From assembly GCA_016946835.1 (NCBI GenBank), contig JACVTC010000003.1:273501-337500 (forward strand): a stretch of DNA of 64,000 nucleotides. Direction: 5' to 3'. This DNA is from Neocallimastix lanati (nom. inval.) (taxonomy: Eukaryota; Neocallimastigomycota; Neocallimastigomycetes; Neocallimastigales; Neocallimastigaceae). Below, in pieces: positions 11,795-23,369 of the stretch (the first letter of the stretch is position 1; each line of letters starts with the position of its first letter). The translations under genes and the position numbers were made by a program. Below the pieces are notes generated by a model that did no database searches, had not been told where the DNA came from, and was given only the letters and a program-made list of their open reading frames with translations.

Positions 11795-14354
11795 CTAATC
11801 AATATTAACTTTTTTTTACCTCAACATTTTATTTTATTTTATTAAAAAAAAAAAAAATTGGATTTGTATTTACTAATTCTTAAATATTATTATTATTTTC
11901 AAATATGAAATATATATATTATTGAATTATATATATATATATATATTATTATTATTATTATTTAATTACTTTTATTATAATATTTTAATAATTTAATTTT
12001 CGTAGTGTATGGTATCTTAGCTGTATCTACAGATTTCATTAGTAAAAATAAACGTGGTGAAATATTCGAATTAACTGATAATGAAGTTCCTGTTTTCAGG
12101 ATAACGCTTCCAAAAGATGATTATAAAAATATCATAGAGTATTCACAGGTTTTTGAATTAGAAGAACCTACTTCTTATTTAGGACAATTACTTGCTGATA
12201 TGTTAAACATTGCCGAAAGAAAACTTGGTCTAATCATTTTGACAGACTTTAATAAATACAAAGATATTGATGTAAGAAAAGAATTACCGGAATTAAATAT
12301 TGATGAAAATGGTCATGCCAGAATTAATGCTTCTCAAATTTTACAAGGTTATATAATAGATGAACTATTTTATAGGGATTTTGACTTTGAAAATAAGGAT
12401 ATTTACGAATATTTTATGTCCCGTAATCCATACTTTAATTTATATAAGGTAGAACAAATCATACCAATGTTAAGAACTGGATTGGAAGGGAATTTACATA
12501 TGATAAAACGTTCATCAAATGAGCCAAGAGATTATAAAACAAAAAACGCAACATTAATTGTTGAACTTGCTGGGTAATTAAAATAAATGATTAATAATTT
12601 TTTTTTTATATGTTTATATATATATATTTTTATATATTATTTATATTTTTTATATATTTTTTATATATTTTTTATATATTTTTTATATATTTTTTATTTT
12701 TTATTTTTTATTCTTTATTTTTTACTTTTTATTTTTTATTTTTTATTTTATTTTTTATCAATAATCAATTAATTTAAATATATAAAAATATATAATTAGA
12801 AAAAAACATGAATTTGAAAAGGTGAATGTTTCATTGGGTGGTCAATATTCTCGTCATCTTTCAAAACCAAATTTCAATATAAAAATTCATGGTGAAAAGG
12901 ACTTATATGGTCGTCGAAATTTTAAACTTCGTTCTGACTATACTGAGCCAACATTTTTGAGATCAAAGTTAACTTCTGATATTTATGATAGATTAGGTAC
13001 TGTCAGCATTTCAGCTAATTATGCCAATTTATATATTAATGATAGATTCATGGGCTTATTCGTATTAACAGATACTCTTAAATTATCCTGGGCGGAATTA
13101 GTCTATGGTGATGTGAATTCAAAAAATTTATATCAGTGTACGGGTGGGGCTAACCTTACTTATAGATCAATAAACTCATGTCAATGTGAATATAAAATGC
13201 CCTATAATCGTACGGAATGGGCAGTACTATTAAAAACCCTTGATAATGCTAAATCTGCTAGAGATCTTGAAAATGTTATTGATTTTGACCAATTTATTTA
13301 TTCTATGGCTGTTGAATATTTATTGGGATCTTGGGATAATTATCGTAATAGTAATAATTTTTATATGTATAAGCCATTAAATTCTACGAAATGGTTATAC
13401 ATTGGCTATGATTTCGATCATAATTTCGGTACTAATTTGGACTATGTCTTTGCCAGTCATATATATCTTGATTTACCTGAAGCCTATGAAAGGGTTAATA
13501 AGAATTATCCAGAGTATTCCATAGATAAATGGTTTAGTAGTATTGCCGATAAACCATTAATTAAATATTTAATTTTAAAAGATAGAACCAGATTTTATGA
13601 AGCCCTTAGAACTATCATTGAAAAGGTATTCAATCCAGGAACCCTCTTTCTACGAATTGATGAACTTAAAGAATTTATTAGACCTTATGTTGAAATAGAA
13701 TATACACCAGATGAAAATGGTAAACTTCCAGGAAGAATTAATGAAAGTGGAAATGATCCATATACTTTTGCTGAATGGGAAGCTAATTCAGAATTTACAA
13801 CTGTAAAAACAGCTCAATACAATGCCTATGGTATTAAATATTGGATTCTTTCCCGATACAGATATATCTGTAAAACTTTCGATTTTAATTGTGATCCAAT
13901 TTATTTAGATGAAAATTATAGTTATTCTATTAATAAAGAAGTTGAATTTAAGGGTTATTTCCCAAATAGAAATAATAACAAAGTTTCAACTACAACTACA
14001 ACTTCAACTTCATTTACTACAATAGTTGGTACTCCTACTTCTACAATTAACCCAGAAAGTGAGGAAAAAATGTATCAATGTATGGCAGAATTAGCTGGTT
14101 ATACTTGCTGTCCTCCAGAAATAGATACTGTCTATTTCCAAGATGAATATGGTGATTGGGGTGTTAATCCTGAAAATAATAATTGGTGTGGTATCACAAA
14201 ATATGTCGATGAATACTCTAATTCGAATAAAGTTTGCTGGTCAGAATCCGTCGGTTACCCTTGTTGTACAGGATGTGAAGTGGTAGAAGTTGAAGATGAT
14301 AAAAAATGGGGAGTAGAATCTAATGAATGGTGTGGTATTCCAACCTCTTGTTAA
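11665..14354 (+). CDS. Secreted CotH-kinase-like protein with two C-terminal fungal dockerins
   Basis: Proposed exons are 11665-11698, 12006-12573 and 12800-14354, giving 718 residues. Both introns (307 and 226 bp) are GT-AG, and the phases join exactly. The first junction completes a signal peptide, MFKYLVFLLYWVYGILA; the second joins 'ELAGKKHEFEKVNVSLGG'. The middle is a CotH-like domain: 'KDLYGRRNFKLRSD', 'LRSKLTSDIYDRLG', 'WLYIGYDFDHNFG' with its acidic metal-binding cluster. CotH proteins are atypical protein kinases in bacterial spore coats and are common with dockerins in gut fungi. After a Thr/Ser linker come two dockerin modules, each ending 'WGV...WCGI', with paired cysteines. Dockerins should tether the protein to a cellulosome scaffold. 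Whether this copy has kinase activity, and on what substrate, cannot be told from the sequence. Confidence 0.93.
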
Positions 14355-14356
14355 AG

Positions 14357-14389
<33 letters not shown>

Positions 14390-15344
14390 TAATTAAAGTA
14401 AAAATCAATAAATATAACTTATATAATAGTTTTTTATCTAAATAAATAAGTAGATAAAATAAATAGATAAATAAATAACTTAATAAATAAATAATATAAA
14501 AAACAAAAAAGAAAAACAAGGAATAAATATAAATAAAATTCAAGGGTTTGTTGGAAAAGAATAAATTAATAAATCATTATTCTCATAATACTATATATAC
14601 ATATATAAATTTTTAATCATTACTATTCACCTTTCAAATGGTATAACAAACATTCTAATTTGCATTTGTTGCTCTTAATGTCAGTATGATATTAAATAAA
14701 ATAAGGTAATATGTATATATTATATGCATAATTTCTTTATACTTCCTCACGAAAACTTCTTAAATACTATTTTCTTTTATGAATATACATACTATGAAAG
14801 ATGTAATGAAGATTATATGTAGTAATAAGTGTAATATGATGATTTTTATTATGATTAAATATACATCATATTACATATTATATTATATGTACATATTTGA
14901 AAGTTTATGTAAATATAAACATAAAAAAATATTATTTTTAATATTTTTATAATTTTAAAATTTAATAATTAAAGTAAATTTTTATTGTTTCAATAAACTA
15001 AATTAATAAAAAAAATTAATAAACCATATTGTATAAAAAAATAGAAGTAAATGCAAGGTATTTTTTAACACTTTTGTTATTAATAAAAATTTAATAATTA
15101 ACGAAAATAAATTTTGTATACTAAAAAATAAAAAAAATAAAAAATTAAAAAAATGAAAAAATAAAAAAATACAGTTTTTTATTATTATTGATATATGTTA
15201 TTTATATATTTAATATAATAATATGTAAGTATTATGGTTAACAAGGAAAGAAGTGAATAGTAAATCGATGATGTTTTATATAGAAGGGGAAGTGCAGTTT
15301 GAAAATTTTCATTTCGAAAAGTTGACATTTCAGAAAATTCGTAT

Positions 15345-15378
<34 letters not shown>

Positions 15379-15765
15379 AAAACTGGATTTTGCAAAGGTA
15401 TATTTCGGAAAGTTTTAATAAATAGAAAAAGAAATAATAAGATAAATAAATATTAAATTTGTTATAATATATATATAAATAAATAATAAATAATAAAATA
15501 ATAAATAATAAATAATTAAATAGTTTTTTTTATTTTATTATATTTTTATATTTTGAATAAAAAAAACTAATATTTTAAAATAATTTTTCTTTTCATAGAT
15601 TATTGAATCAATAAATAAAAATAATAATTATTGATAAGAAAGTAACTAATTTAATAATAAAATATAATATTTAATGTATGAAATTAATGTATACAAATTG
15701 TATTCTGGTGAAAATATGATTATAATTTTATTAATTATTTAAGTTAATTAAGATATTATAAATAT
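14355..15765. other. AT-rich spacer after the CotH-dockerin gene
   Basis: An A-run of about 30 bases directly follows the stop codon. The rest is AT-rich with a T-run at 15349-15377. Coding-like frames are short and repetitive; I see no gene. Confidence 0.6.
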
Positions 15766-15774
15766 ATTAAAAAT
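15766..15774 (+). repeat. 9-bp target-site duplication, left (MULE copy 2)
   Basis: ATTAAAAAT here is repeated exactly at 19972-19980. Nine bases is the usual target duplication length for Mutator-like transposons. The low complexity of the word weakens the evidence slightly. Confidence 0.7.
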
Positions 15775-16199
15775 GGGGAGGTTGCATTACGCCAATTTTC
15801 ACGTGATATATATAAATTTGTGGCTATAGCTATATTATGCTACATAATATTATTTTATTGTATTATTTTGTTATTTCAATTTTTAAATTAATTATTAAGT
15901 GAATAATTAAATAAATCATATAATGGTTAGATTTTATGATTTTAATTCATTTATTTAAATGCTATTAATAAAAAAATTATTTAAAAATATAAATGTTATT
16001 AAAAATATAAATATTATTAATAATAATTCTTTTATTTAAATGTTATTAAAAAAAATAATAATTATAATGATAAAATTATTAATTATAAAGACGTATTTGA
16101 ATATTTATTTAAACTGTATAAATTTAATAAGCTTTATAAATTAAATTTTTGAATGACAGAATTCTGATTATTTCGTTTGGTTATTCCTCATTTTTTAAT

Positions 16200-17246
16200 T
16201 ATTTATTATAAAATAATATTTATATTATATTATTTAAATCAGTTAAACAATCAAACCACAAATTAATAGTATTATTTCTATCACATTTAGTATCAGTTAA
16301 CTTGGTTTCAATATTTTTGTAACGTTCAATTAAGACACTGATTTCATTAGCTTTATTTATTGCTCTTTTTTTTATTTTCCAAATTCCTCTTATTTTTCTT
16401 TGATAATCATAATATGGTAAATGTTCAAGTTCATTTAATTTATCTATTAATTCATAATATGATGGTATTGTTGGAAATAAATTATTTAAATAACTATTGA
16501 TTCTGCAATTATAATATTATTGTTACATGTATTAGCATTTTTTTTTTAATTTTTTAAATATTTTATATGTTTCTTGTTCTTTACTTTGTAATATTGCAAA
16601 AGAAGTAGTGTAAAAACTATCTAATTCTTTAGCGTAAGTTCTTGTAATAAATATTTGATAACTAAATTTAGGGACAATTAAAAATGTACCATCAACAAAT
16701 ATATCATCATTATATTCCCTAAATAATTTTACTTGAAAAGGAGATTGAAAAATTATTAAATTAATATTTTTTGAATATCATAAAATTTTCACCTCACCTT
16801 GTTTTATAATATTTAGATTCATTAGGAATTTCAGTAAATGTTATTACATTGGATGGTAGTTTTTATTTAAATTTTTTGATATTTTGGATTTAATTGAATT
16901 ATATTCTGGACATATAAATCTCATTTTTTTAGAAATTTTATTATATAGGTGTTTTATTTTTATACCATAAGGAATTGAACTTTTTTCAATTCCATCTTTA
17001 ATTTTATGTTTCATTATAAATAGATATACATCGTATTCTTTTTCAGGATGATTATGTGAACTATCATATTTTAAGATTTCTTTCTTATCATTTAAAATAA
17101 TAAAAGATTTACGTTTATTTCTGTACATAAACTTTTGAATTATCTTTTCTTATATATGAAAAATTAAATTTATATTTTTTATTAATAATAATTTATTTTT
17201 TTCCTTTGTTAGACTCAATTATATCAATAATAAGATTTTTTTCCAT
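16200..17246 (-). pseudogene. FLYWCH-MULE transposase pseudogene
   Basis: On the minus strand from ATG at 17246: 'MEKNLIIDIIESNKGKK', then a stop, then FLYWCH finger pieces ('KSFIILNDKKEILKYDSSHN', 'HPEKEYDV'). From about 16780 downward is the transposase core: 'FQVKLFREYNDDIFVDGTF' with the first catalytic Asp of the family, then 'KFSYQIFITRTYAKELDSFY' and 'LFPTIPSYYELIDKLNELE'. Several stops and frame changes interrupt it (one stop in the first 20 codons, another break before 'MYRNKRKSFI', one around 16790). The later catalytic residues are not clear. It belongs to the MULE transposase superfamily by motif and domain order. Confidence 0.78.
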
Positions 17247-17394
17247 TTCTATATTTTTATAAATATTTTTTTATTATATAATTAAAATTATTATATTAAT
17301 TATCCAATATTATTCTAAATACTAATTTTGAAAAATTAGTTTTTCAATTATTTGTAAAAAAAAAATAAATAAATAAATAAAGAATGCAATAGTA

Positions 17395-17730
17395 AGTACA
17401 AGTATACAAAATAAAATAAAATAAATAGTAAAATATAAATATAAGTACAGATTGAATAAAATAAAATAAAATAAAATAAATAGTAGAATATAAATATAAG
17501 TACAGATTGAATAAAATAAAATAAAATAAAATAAATAGTAGAATATAAATATAAGTACAAATTGAATAAAATAAAAAAAAATAAAATAAAATAAAATAAA
17601 TAGTAGAATATAAATATAAGTACAGATTGAATAAAATAAAAAAAAATAAAATAAAATAAAATAAATAGTAGAATATAAATATAAGTACAGATTGAATAAA
17701 ATAAATAAAATAAAATAAAATAAATATTGA
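17395..17730. repeat. Array units in minus orientation, left arm of array 2
   Basis: Five or six units read GTACAGATTGAATAAAATAAAA with TAGTAGAATATAAATATAA, the reverse complement of the units that begin at 18012. Between this arm and the plus-oriented arm lies about 280 bp of unique sequence also present in copy 1. A weaker version of the arm is at 5065-5160 in copy 1. Confidence 0.9.
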
Positions 17731-18011
17731 ATGTAATAATATAAAAGTACAAGTATATAAAATAAAGTAAATATTTATCATTATTTTTTATTAAAAAATA
17801 TTAAAGACAATTTATTTTTAAAAATAAAATGTTTTATTTAATTATATATGTTAGAAAGCAAAAAAATCATTTATATTTAATGAGATTATTAGCAATCAAT
17901 AATATTGTTTTATATATTAAATTACACCATCAATTGAATACAATAAAAATGTAATAAATTTCATTTCTAAAACATTGACTATAATATTCTTTAATAAAAA
18001 AAAAAATATTA

Positions 18012-19800
18012 GATATTTATTTTATTTTATTCAATCTGTACTTCATATTTATATTCTACTATTTTATTTTATTTTATTTTATTTTATTTTATTTTATTTT
18101 ATTTTATTTTATTTTATTTTATTTTATTTTATTTTATTTTATTTTATTCAATCTGTACTTTATATTAAATATTCTACTATTTATTTTATTTTATTTTATT
18201 CAATCTGTACTTTATATTCATATTTCTACTATTTATTTTATTTTATTTTATTTTATTTTATTTTCTTTTATTTTATTTTATTTTATTCAATCTGTACTTA
18301 TATTTATGTTTCTACTATTCATTTTATTTTATTTTATTCAATCTGTACTTATATTTATGTTTCTACTATTCATTTTATTTTATTTTATTCAATCTGTACT
18401 TATATTTATGTTTCTACTATTCATTTTATTTTATTTTATTCAATCTGTACTTATATTTATGTTTCTACTATTCATTTTATTTTATTTTATTTTATTTTAT
18501 TTTATTTTATTTTATTTTATTCAATCTGTACTTATATTTATGTTTCTACTATTCATTTTATTTTATTTTATTTTATTTTATTTTATTCAATCTGTACTTA
18601 TATTTATGTTTCTACTATTCATTTTATTTTATTTTATTTTATTTTATTTTATTTTATTTTATTTTATTTTATTTTATTTTATTTTATTTTATTTTATTTT
18701 ATTTTATTTTATTTTATTTTATTTTATTTTATTTTATTCAATCTGTACTTATATTTATGTTTCTACTATTCATTTTATTTTATTTTATTCAATCTGTACT
18801 TATATTTATGTTTCTACTATTCATTTTATTTTATTTTATTTTATTTTATTTTATTCAATCTGTACTTATATTTATGTTTCTACTATTCATTTTATTTTAT
18901 TTTATTTTATTTTATTTTATTTTATTTTATTTTATTTTATTTTATTTTATTTTATTTTATTTTATTTTATTTTATTTTATTTTATTTTATTTTATTTTAT
19001 TTTATTTTATTTTATTTTATTCAATCTGTACTTATATTTATGTTTCTACTATTCATTTTATTTTATTTTATTTTATTCAATCTGTACTTATATTTATGTT
19101 TCTACTATTCATTTTATTTTATTTTATTTTATTTTATTTTATTCAATCTGTACTTATATTTATGTTTTTACTATTCATTTTATTTTATTTTATTTTATTT
19201 TATTTTATTTTATTTTATTTTATTTTATTTTATTTTATTTTATTTTATTTTATTTTATTTTATTTTATTTTATTTTATTTTATTTTATTTTATTCAATCT
19301 GTACTTATATTTATGTTTCTACTATTCATTTTATTTTATTTTATTTTATTTTATTTTATTTTATTTTATTTTATTTTATTTTATTTTATTTTATTTTATT
19401 TTATTTTATTCAATCTGTACTTATATTTATGTTTCTACTATTCATTTTATTTTATTTTATTTTATTTTATTTTATTTTATTTTATTTTATTTTATTTTAT
19501 TTTATTTTATTTTATTTTATTTTATTTTATTTTATTCAATCTGTACTTTATATTTAACATTCTACTATTTATTTTATTTTATTTTATTTTATTCAATCTG
19601 TACTTTATATTTAACATTCTACTATTTATTTTATTTTATTTTATTCAATCTGTACTTTATATTTAACATTCTACTATTTATTTTATTTTATTTTATTCAA
19701 TCTGTACTTTATATTCATATTCTACTATTTATTTTATTTTATTTTATTCAATCTGTACTTTATATTCATATTCTACTATTTATTTTTATTTTATATACTT
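18012..19800. repeat. (TTTTA)n array with about 22 conserved units, array 2
   Basis: Units TTCAATCTGTACTTATATTT followed by ATGTTTCTACTATTCA alternate with (TTTTA)n blocks from two to over thirty repeats long. At both edges the units change to a TTTATATT(A/C)A...TTCTACTATTTA sub-type, as if the array expanded from its centre. Long open frames here are repeat artefacts. The array is inside MULE copy 2, upstream of its gene. Confidence 0.95.
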
Positions 19801-19980
19801 ATTACATTTTTTATTTATTTATTTGTTTGTTTGTTTATTTATTTATACATTTATTTTTTTTTACATATAATTTTATTAAAATTTTTTATGGCGTTAACAA
19901 AAAATTTTACAAGCCATTAAAAATAAATGGCGTATTGAAAATCTGTTTTATTAAAATGAGCGTAATGAATCATTAAAAAT

Positions 19981-20950
19981 ATATTAATAAATTAGAACTT
20001 TGTTCTTTAATAATAATAAAAATACAAGTAAATTTTTGTTTTAGAAGAAAAGTAAACAAAAGAATAGAAAGAGGAAATTTAATAATGAAATATTAATATT
20101 AATAAATAAAAAATATATAAAACTAACTAGTATAATTAATAATACTTGTTTATTAATTATTAGTGTTATTTATAAAATTATTTTATTTTTATTTGTAGTT
20201 TACATTAAATATATTAAAAACTATTATTTATATTTAAAGGATAATTATTTATTAATTGAAAAATAAAATTTTTAAAATTTAAATATTAAATATTAAAAAA
20301 ATGGAATATGGATTTATATTATAGGTTTATTTATTTATTTTTTATTTATTTTAGTTATTTATTTAAATTATATATATTATTTATTTGTTTTATTATTAAT
20401 TTATTTATTTATTAACTATTAAAAAAATATACGAAATCCAACTTTCCAAAATGAAAAGATAAAAATATATCAAAATTAAAAAATAAAATAAAATAAATAA
20501 AAAAAAATAAAAGCTTTTTTTTTATTTTATATTTATCCAATAATCTTTTGAATTTATATAAATTTTTCTTGTAATAAAAAAATTACTATGATTAAGTTCT
20601 GTTATATAAATAATTTATTTATTTTAAAAATTTTTAATATTAATTGATACAAAAATTTATATTATTTTAAGTTTATAAATTTTGTATTCTAAAGTTGCCT
20701 TTAATTCTTATTTTTAAAAGAGAATTATTTTACAACTTTTTATAAAATAAAAATAAATAATATTTGATTATTTATTTTTTTATAAATAACACAAAACAAA
20801 TATAACAAAAATATAAAATAAATATTTAAAACTTTTATTTATTTTATTTTTGTTAATACATCAAAAATACCATAAAAGTAGTTTAAAGTATATTTTATTA
20901 AAAAAAAAATATAACTTTATTTATTAACTAAGTAGCCTTTGTAACTTTTT
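19981..20950. other. AT-rich spacer, no gene seen
   Basis: AT-rich sequence with many A and T runs and short TTTA repeats. No coding signal, RNA gene or repeat family was recognised. Confidence 0.6.
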
Positions 20951-20966
20951 TTCTCTAATTTTAAAA
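20951..20966 (+). repeat. 16-bp target-site duplication (SINE, 3' side)
   Basis: TTCTCTAATTTTAAAA occurs here and exactly again at 21409-21424, bracketing the SINE. A 16-bp perfect duplication is typical of LINE-mediated insertion. Confidence 0.9.
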
Positions 20967-21408
20967 ACATAGACTTGCACATATGGGTACCCATCTCCCA
21001 TATGGCCATACAGTTATTAATTAACTGTAAGGTGATGAGTTATTGGCATACTGTATCAGCTTCGCCGCTCTCAATCGTCGTTACACACTGCCCGGAGATG
21101 CATTCCTAACGTTCCTACATATATCTCTAATGACCACGAGCATCAGAACGGAATCATTAACTCCTCCCTAGTGGGTGTAATCATTGGCGATTGGAAATTT
21201 ACAATCATCAAGGTCTATGCTTCAATTCAAAGCGTAGTATCAGGGTTGGGTGAAATAATCATTTGAGGGAAAGCCTTATGAACATCACGTGTGGTCTCAT
21301 GATATCCCAGGATAGAAACCTCATCCGATTATTTGGAGCCATGCCGAGGATTCGAACCCCGCCCTCTACAGTAACCTGTATCGTCCTAACCGACTGGACC
21401 AACATGGC
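20967..21408 (-). mobile_element. tRNA-derived SINE with perfect target-site duplications
   Basis: On the minus strand the element begins at 21408 exactly at tRNA position 1, GCCATGT, which pairs with GCATGGC to form a 7-bp acceptor stem. It then has a 4-bp D stem (GTCC/GGAC), an A-box TGGTCCAGTCGG, a T arm CGGGGTTCGAATCCTCG containing the B-box, and a shortened anticodon arm. A body of about 360 bp with moderate G+C follows, ending near ATGTGCAAGTCTATGT. Perfect 16-bp duplications flank it. A Pol III start at the head and mobilisation by a LINE are expected from the class. A second, older copy is at 8748-8950. Confidence 0.9.
21336..21408 (-). promoter_or_regulatory. tRNA-like SINE head with Pol III A and B boxes
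   Basis: The cloverleaf is nearly complete, with acceptor, D and T stems intact by pairing. Between the D and T arms only about 21 bases remain, with TACAG/CTGTA leaving a four-base loop, so a normal seven-base anticodon loop is absent. That makes it a tRNA relic or promoter, not a decoding tRNA. The parent tRNA could not be identified. Confidence 0.8.
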
Positions 21409-21424
21409 TTCTCTAATTTTAAAA

Positions 21425-22026
21425 GTTCCTTTTTTTTTCTTTTTTTTTATTTATTTATTTAATAAATTTCATTTTTTTAAGAATAATAAAGTTTTTAATA
21501 TTTATATATTTTTAGAAATATAATATATTTTAATATATTATATTATATCATAAAAATATAATTTTAATATATACATTTAATAATTTGTGTACAATTTGTA
21601 TTTGTTTATTTTTTTATAAAAATTCATGAAATTTTTATAATTCTTTATCATTAATAATAATTAGTTACATTAATATTTATAAAAATATTGAAATATATAT
21701 ATATATTATGAAAAAAATAATAACTTTTGAACTATGAAATGAAATAATAGTTCAACTAATTTATTATTATATTAATAAAAATTTTTATTTTTTAATAATT
21801 AAAATATATTTCAGAATAATTTTTAAACCCAAATTTTATGTTATGAAATTTATAATCATATTTTATATAATTGTTAAATGTCAGTCATTTTGAGAATTAC
21901 GCTTCCTTTTTAGAAGATTATATATGAAAATAATGATAATATAATCATTTAAAAATATTTTTAATTAATTAAAAGTATTTCTTTAATATTAAAAGTTTTG
22001 ATTTTTGAATAATTAATAAATACTAA
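21425..22026. other. AT-rich spacer upstream of the receptor gene
   Basis: No gene or repeat recognised. It presumably includes the promoter and 5' leader of the gene at 22027. Confidence 0.55.
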
Positions 22027-23316
22027 ATGTATATGAAATTAATAATTTACTTAATTCTTTTATTTCATATTTTCTTAGAAAGTAAAGTAAAAAATTTTAA
22101 TAATAAAAAATATATATAATTTTATAATTTTATCATTATTAATGAATCATAATATTTTTAATATATTTTAATAAAAATTTAAATACATACTTAGAAAAAT
22201 GTAATTGCACAAATTTAAATGTAGTTGCATTTTCATATACTGAAAGCACTCAAGTGTTTACGGTTGTAGTAAATAAATTTAATGAATACGCTAGAAAAAA
22301 CAATATTGATATAAATTTAAAAATAGAATTATATACGGAAAATAATTCTACATCAGTTGTTGATGATTTTGGATCTACCATAGAATTATTGCTTAAAAAA
22401 AATAAAAATAAATATGATTTGTATTTTTATGATAATATGTATTCTCCAAGATATTCTTCATATTTGGTAGATTTGAGGGATTGGTTACCCGAAGAACATA
22501 TAGCAATGTATTCATCGGGAATAGCATCAGAATCTTGTACGTACAAAGGAAAATGGGTTGGATTAGTAAGTAAATAAAAATAAATAAAAATAAAAAAAAA
22601 AAAAAAAAAAAAAAAAAATTTAAAATAATTTTTATAATTATATAAAAATATTTTATAAATATAATTTATAAAGTATTCTACTCATACAATATTTAATAAC
22701 TCAAAAATCAATTATTAAATATTAAATTACTGAATTAATATTAATTATTGAATAAATTTTATTTTTAAATAAAAATAAAGCCATTAACTACTGAATATGT
22801 AGTTCTATATTCAAATACAGGCCTTTTAAATAAATATGAAAAGGAAATTCCAAAAACTTGGGATGAATTAATTGAAACAGGAAAATTCATTTTAGAAAAT
22901 GAAAGAAAAAATGGTAATATAGATTTAATAGGATATAATGGACTATTTCCAGGTATAATATTATTTCTATATAATTAATTTAATTATTAAAAATAAAAAA
23001 AATAAATAATTAAATAAGCAAATAAGTAAAAAAAGATATAAAAAAAATTAAAAAATTTTGAATAATATATTAATATTTTATTTTAAAAATAATTTTAATA
23101 TTATTTATTAAATGATGTACAATTTTTTTTTTAAAAAAAAAAAAAGAACAAGAAGCCGCAATAATGTCAGCTCGAGAATTTATTTATTCATTTAGAAAAA
23201 CAAAAGATTCACCATATCCAAAATATACAGATCAAGAAGCAATAGATGCACTTAATAAAATTAAAGAAGTAAAAAATGCATTATCATCAGGTTAATTTTT
23301 ATTCAATATAAAATAT

Positions 23317-23369
<53 letters not shown>

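Larger units (their letters stand above)
15775..19971 (-). mobile_element. Mutator-like (MULE/FLYWCH) DNA transposon, copy 2, both ends present
   Basis: The left end is GGGGAGGTTGCATTACGCCA. The right end, reverse complemented, is GATTCATTACGCTCATTTT; the two share CATTACGC and nearby bases, so they are imperfect terminal inverted repeats. A 9-bp ATTAAAAAT flanks both. The gene (minus strand, 17246 to about 16200) encodes a FLYWCH finger and a MULE transposase core but is interrupted. Between the gene and the right end lie array units in opposed orientation. A hairpin GCCATT...AATGGC sits at 19913-19931, matching copy 1 at 7091-7109. The element is 4.2 kb and looks immobile by itself. Confidence 0.82.

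Noticed and set aside
5374-19800. Arrays as a CRISPR-like locus (conserved unit, variable spacer)
   Set aside because: The variable parts are only TTTTA repeats of changing length, not unique spacers, and the organism is a eukaryote.
17975-19976. Open frames of over 550 residues
   Set aside because: Same reason: they cover array 2, and three overlapping frames are open. Repeat artefact.
21336-21408. A functional tRNA gene on the minus strand
   Set aside because: Acceptor, D and T stems fit, but the anticodon arm is too short for a seven-base loop, and the sequence continues into a SINE body with target duplications.
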